From Alphaproteobacteria bacterium UBA4588 (lineage in GTDB: Bacteria; Pseudomonadota; Alphaproteobacteria; Puniceispirillales; Puniceispirillaceae), in contig DGJU01000017.1 in the NCBI GenBank assembly GCA_002387605.1, forward strand, positions 1,826 to 19,488: a DNA stretch of 17,663 nt, given 5' to 3'. The notes beneath the pieces were generated by a model. That model worked only from the letters and a program-made list of their open reading frames with translations, did no database searches and was not told the DNA's origin. Positions 15,505 through 17,663 of this stretch are shown here, piece by piece. The position numbers and the translations under genes are program-made. The stretch's first letter is position 1. Every line of letters begins with the position of its first letter.

Positions 15505-17283
15505 TTACGCGCCGGCTTGAGGACGGAAGTCGGCAGGGTCAATGCCTGCAACAGCAACCGGCTTCTTCATGGCATCGCGGCGGAATGGCTCACCAAGTTC
15601 TTGGTTCAGCACGACTTCGATAAAGGTTGTTTTATTTTCCGTCATCTGTGCATCCACAGCCTTGTTCAGCGCATCTGTTAGCTCGTCCATTGAGGACACC
15701 TGAACACCGGTCAGACCGCACTGGTTTGCAATGCCGGCATAAGACACTTCCATATCCAGTTCTGTGCCAACGAAATTATCTTCGAACCATAACGTTGTGT
15801 TGCGCTTTTCGGCACCCCACTGATAATTACGGAAGATAACCATGGTGATAGCAGGCCATTCATCACGGCCAACTGATACCATTTCATTCATTGAGATACC
15901 GAACGCGCCATCACCAGCAAATCCGACAACCGGCACATCAGGCTTGGCAATCTTTGCCCCTGCAATTGCCGGGAAGCCATAGCCACACGGACCAAACAGA
16001 CCAGGTGCCAGATATTTCCGGCCCTCTTCAAATGTTGGATAGGCGTTACCAATGGCGCAGTTATTACCAATATCAGAGCTGATAATCGCATTTTTTGGCA
16101 GTGAGGCTGTAATCGCACGCCATGCCATACGTGGGCTCATCTTTTCTGGCTCGCGTGAACGGGCACGCTCATTCCAGCTTGTCCCTGGATCATCATCTTC
16201 ATGCGTTAGCGAGGTTAGTTCTTGTGCCCATTGTGACTTTGTCTGAGCAACAAGTGACTTACGCACCTCACGAGACTTATCACCTGCCACAGGGGCAAGA
16301 CGGTGAAGAATCGATTGGGCAACCTTTTTTGCATCTCCAACAATACCAACACTTACCGTCTTGGTAAGGCCGATGCGGTCAGGATTGATATCAACTTGAA
16401 TGATTTTTGCGTCTTTTGGCCAGTAATCAATGCCATAACCAGGCAGCGTTGAGAACGGGTTCAATCTCGTCCCAAGGGCCAGCACGACATCAGCCTTGGA
16501 AATTAATTCCATGCCTGCTTTTGAGCCATTATAACCAAGGGGGCCGGCAAATAAGGGATGTGATCCTGGGAATGCGTCATTATGCTGATAATTACAGCAA
16601 ACAGGGGCATCAAGCCGTTCTGCAAGGGCCATTGAGTCAGCAATACCGCCACTCAGCACAACACCTGCTCCATTCAGCAGAACTGGAAATTCTGCTTCGG
16701 ACAGAAGCTTTGCTGCTTCAGCAATTGCGTCTTCGCCGCCATTCGGGCGCTCAAAATCAAGAATAGCTGGTAGCTCAATATCAACAACCTGCGTCCAGTA
16801 ATCGCGCGGAATATTAATCTGTGCCGGAGCGCTAAGGCGCTTAGCTTGGGTAATAACACGGTTTAGCACTTCTGCAATCCGCGACGGGTCACGTACTTCT
16901 TCTTGATAAGCGACCATATCTTTGAACAGCGCCATCTGCTCAACTTCCTGAAACCCGCCCTGTCCAATTGTTTTATTGGCAGCTTGAGGTGTGACAAGCA
17001 ACAAAGGTGTGTGGTTCCAGTAGGCTGTTTTGACAGGCGTTACAAAATTTGTAATTCCCGGGCCGTTTTGCGCGACCATCATACATACTTTCCCCGAGGC
17101 GCGTGTGTAACCATCTGCCATCATGCCAGCATTACATTCATGTGCAGCATCCCAGAAATGAATGCCTGCTTGTGGAAATAAATCAGAAATAGGCATCATA
17201 GCCGACCCGATAATACCAAAAGCGTGTTCGATACCGTGGCGCTGTAAGACCTTTACGAAGGCTTCTTCTGTGGTCATTTTCAT
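15505..17283 (-). CDS. xsc: Sulfoacetaldehyde acetyltransferase (thiamine-diphosphate enzyme)
   Basis: Xsc cleaves sulfoacetaldehyde with phosphate to sulfite and acetyl phosphate, the shared step of taurine, isethionate and other C2-sulfonate breakdown. From the ATG at 17283 the protein has 592 residues, normal for the family. It begins MKMTTEEAFVKVLQRHGIEH, with GIIGSAMMPISDLFP (23-37), AHECNAGMMADGYTRASG carrying the ThDP-activating E49, and VAQNGPGITNFVTP. The C-terminal ThDP motif starts GDGAFG (GDG at 457-459) and ends at N486 in IFRN. The frame extends to a TTG at 17304, but that lies at the AGGGA ribosome binding site, and family members begin MKMTTEE, so I use 17283. pta follows after 12 bp. 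No taurine transporter, transaminase, taurine dehydrogenase or sulfite-handling gene is within the window, so the source of sulfoacetaldehyde is not shown here. Confidence 0.96.
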   Translation of the reverse strand: MKMTTEEAFVKVLQRHGIEHAFGIIGSAMMPISDLFPQAGIHFWDAAHECNAGMMADGYTRASGKVCMMVAQNGPGITNFVTPVKTAYWNHTPLLLVTPQAANKTIGQGGFQEVEQMALFKDMVAYQEEVRDPSRIAEVLNRVITQAKRLSAPAQINIPRDYWTQVVDIELPAILDFERPNGGEDAIAEAAKLLSEAEFPVLLNGAGVVLSGGIADSMALAERLDAPVCCNYQHNDAFPGSHPLFAGPLGYNGSKAGMELISKADVVLALGTRLNPFSTLPGYGIDYWPKDAKIIQVDINPDRIGLTKTVSVGIVGDAKKVAQSILHRLAPVAGDKSREVRKSLVAQTKSQWAQELTSLTHEDDDPGTSWNERARSREPEKMSPRMAWRAITASLPKNAIISSDIGNNCAIGNAYPTFEEGRKYLAPGLFGPCGYGFPAIAGAKIAKPDVPVVGFAGDGAFGISMNEMVSVGRDEWPAITMVIFRNYQWGAEKRNTTLWFEDNFVGTELDMEVSYAGIANQCGLTGVQVSSMDELTDALNKAVDAQMTENKTTFIEVVLNQELGEPFRRDAMKKPVAVAGIDPADFRPQAGA

Positions 17284-17383
17284 TAGTATAATTTCCCTAA
17301 ACAAAAGTGAGTGCTCTAAGCGACAATGTCCTGTTAATGAAAATTATCAGAAAAGACAATATGCCTTACTAGAGAATGAAAAC

Positions 17384-17426
17384 GCTCTCATGACACGTCA
17401 GGGAAATTTTCCCACTTTCTGAGAGC
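17384..17426. promoter_or_regulatory. Nested palindromes upstream of xsc
   Basis: Outer 7-bp arms GCTCTCA (17384-17390) and TGAGAGC (17420-17426) enclose two smaller dyads: TGACACGTCA (17391-17400) and GGGAAATTTTCCC (17401-17413). The inner dyad is centred about 125 bp upstream of the xsc start. It could be an operator or a folded leader. No T-run follows on the minus strand; on the plus strand a TTTTTT comes 16 bases later, too far for a good terminator. Confidence 0.45.
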
Positions 17427-17535
17427 CCCTCCATCATTGCGGTTTTTTACCATTTCTTCAAGCCAATGTTGATTTTATATTGCAGAACGAAAAACAGAAA
17501 CACTGACACTGTAAATTTTTCACTGGAAACGCAAT

Positions 17536-17568
17536 AATATGCGAATATTCGGCCAATATTCGCATATT
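17536..17568. promoter_or_regulatory. 33-bp inverted repeat, candidate operator of the xsc-pta region
   Basis: The perfect 14-bp arms AATATGCGAATATT and AATATTCGCATATT are separated by five bases (CGGCC). Each arm contains AATATT, so the site also has internal symmetry. It lies 253 bp before the xsc ATG. Arms this long are very unlikely by chance, even in AT-rich DNA. It may be bound by a dimeric regulator or form a hairpin in RNA. There is no adjacent T-run, so it is not a standard terminator. Confidence 0.75.
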
Positions 17569-17600
17569 GTGTTACAATCACTCACAGCCATTCACTTTCC

Positions 17601-17629
17601 TTTACACGATACGGAATAGATGTTGACAA
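17601..17629 (-). promoter_or_regulatory. Possible promoter reading toward xsc
   Basis: On the minus strand TTGTCA (17629-17624) and TGTAAA (17606-17601) are separated by 17 bp. The start would fall near 17594, placing the 33-bp inverted repeat about 26-58 nt downstream of it and giving xsc a leader of about 310 nt. A TTGACA on the plus strand overlaps the same place. Both are predictions from hexamers only. Confidence 0.3.
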
Positions 17630-17663
17630 TCATCTGTTCAAGCAGTGAGGTGAATAACGGATA

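Larger units (their letters stand above)
17284..17663. other. Non-coding region upstream of xsc
   Basis: This 380-bp AT-rich stretch to the window edge contains no convincing gene on either strand. It carries the xsc ribosome binding site (AGGGA about 10 nt before the ATG), two marked palindromic structures (17384-17426 and 17536-17568) and a possible minus-strand promoter (17601-17629). A minus-strand frame ending in TGA at about 17593 is open to the window edge for some 23 codons and could be the tail of an upstream gene, but this is too short to call. Confidence 0.6.

Noticed and set aside
696..17304. Pairs of equal-length open frames (414/414, 314/314, 599/599, 829/829 codons)
   Set aside because: Two pairs are homologous (CoA-transferases, flavoproteins), but LysR/Pta and RecJ/Xsc are unrelated families. 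Start-codon correction also removes two of the equalities, so this is coincidence.
17520..17591. Minus-strand 23-codon ORF (MAVSDCNTIC...) with a good AAAGGA ribosome binding site, spanning the 33-bp inverted repeat
   Set aside because: It is short, unlike any peptide I know, and its sequence is dictated by the palindrome. The predicted promoter -10 overlaps its ribosome binding site, so both cannot be right. Chance is likelier.

Overview
The window looks like chromosomal DNA of a marine-type alphaproteobacterium. This rests on the adjacent hom and recJ genes, an xsc-pta pair for organosulfonate use, and two dimethylglycine-dehydrogenase-like genes. No rRNA or other taxonomic marker is present, so a SAR116-like or Roseobacter-like assignment is only a guess. 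There is no transposase, integrase, phage gene or CRISPR array. Sampled 60-base lines give about 37-48% G+C on the left (before about 5.7 kb) and about 47-60% on the right.

Left part (1-5660). At the left edge is the first 153 codons of a HisC-like PLP aminotransferase (minus strand, cut by the window). Next comes a minus-strand operon of four genes: class III CoA-transferase (3383-4627), DsbA-family/HCCA-isomerase-like protein (2729-3331), YfcG-type glutathione transferase (1937-2674) and a second class III CoA-transferase (696-1940). A LysR regulator (4715-5659) is transcribed divergently, and two inverted repeats lie in the 87-bp gap between them. This is a self-contained, regulated catabolic-looking module that pairs two CoA-transferases with two glutathione-type enzymes. 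Its substrate is unknown.

Middle (5660-9575). tRNA-Glu(UUC) with an encoded CCA, a good rho-independent terminator and a plausible promoter is followed by housekeeping genes recJ and hom, both minus strand and probably co-transcribed. The probable hom leader carries three tandem 24-bp repeats. The DNA between hom and the next plus-strand gene also holds a small inverted repeat and a chain of three tiny stop/start-overlapping ORFs with a strong ribosome binding site.

Right part (9576-17663). Two tandem, translationally coupled plus-strand genes encode about 829-residue proteins with an FAD-dependent amine oxidase half and a GcvT-like folate-binding half (dimethylglycine/sarcosine dehydrogenase family). 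They run tail-to-tail, with stop codons overlapping by 4 bp, into the minus-strand pair xsc (sulfoacetaldehyde acetyltransferase) and pta (phosphate acetyltransferase). Xsc and Pta turn sulfoacetaldehyde into sulfite and acetyl-CoA. The two flavoproteins would oxidise N-methyl amines and pass the methyl carbon to tetrahydrofolate. The most interesting hypothesis is that these four genes together serve catabolism of an N-methylated aminosulfonate such as an N-methylated taurine. This is inference from gene order only. The long (380 bp) region upstream of xsc holds a 33-bp perfect-arm inverted repeat and a second nested palindrome, which look like regulatory sites.
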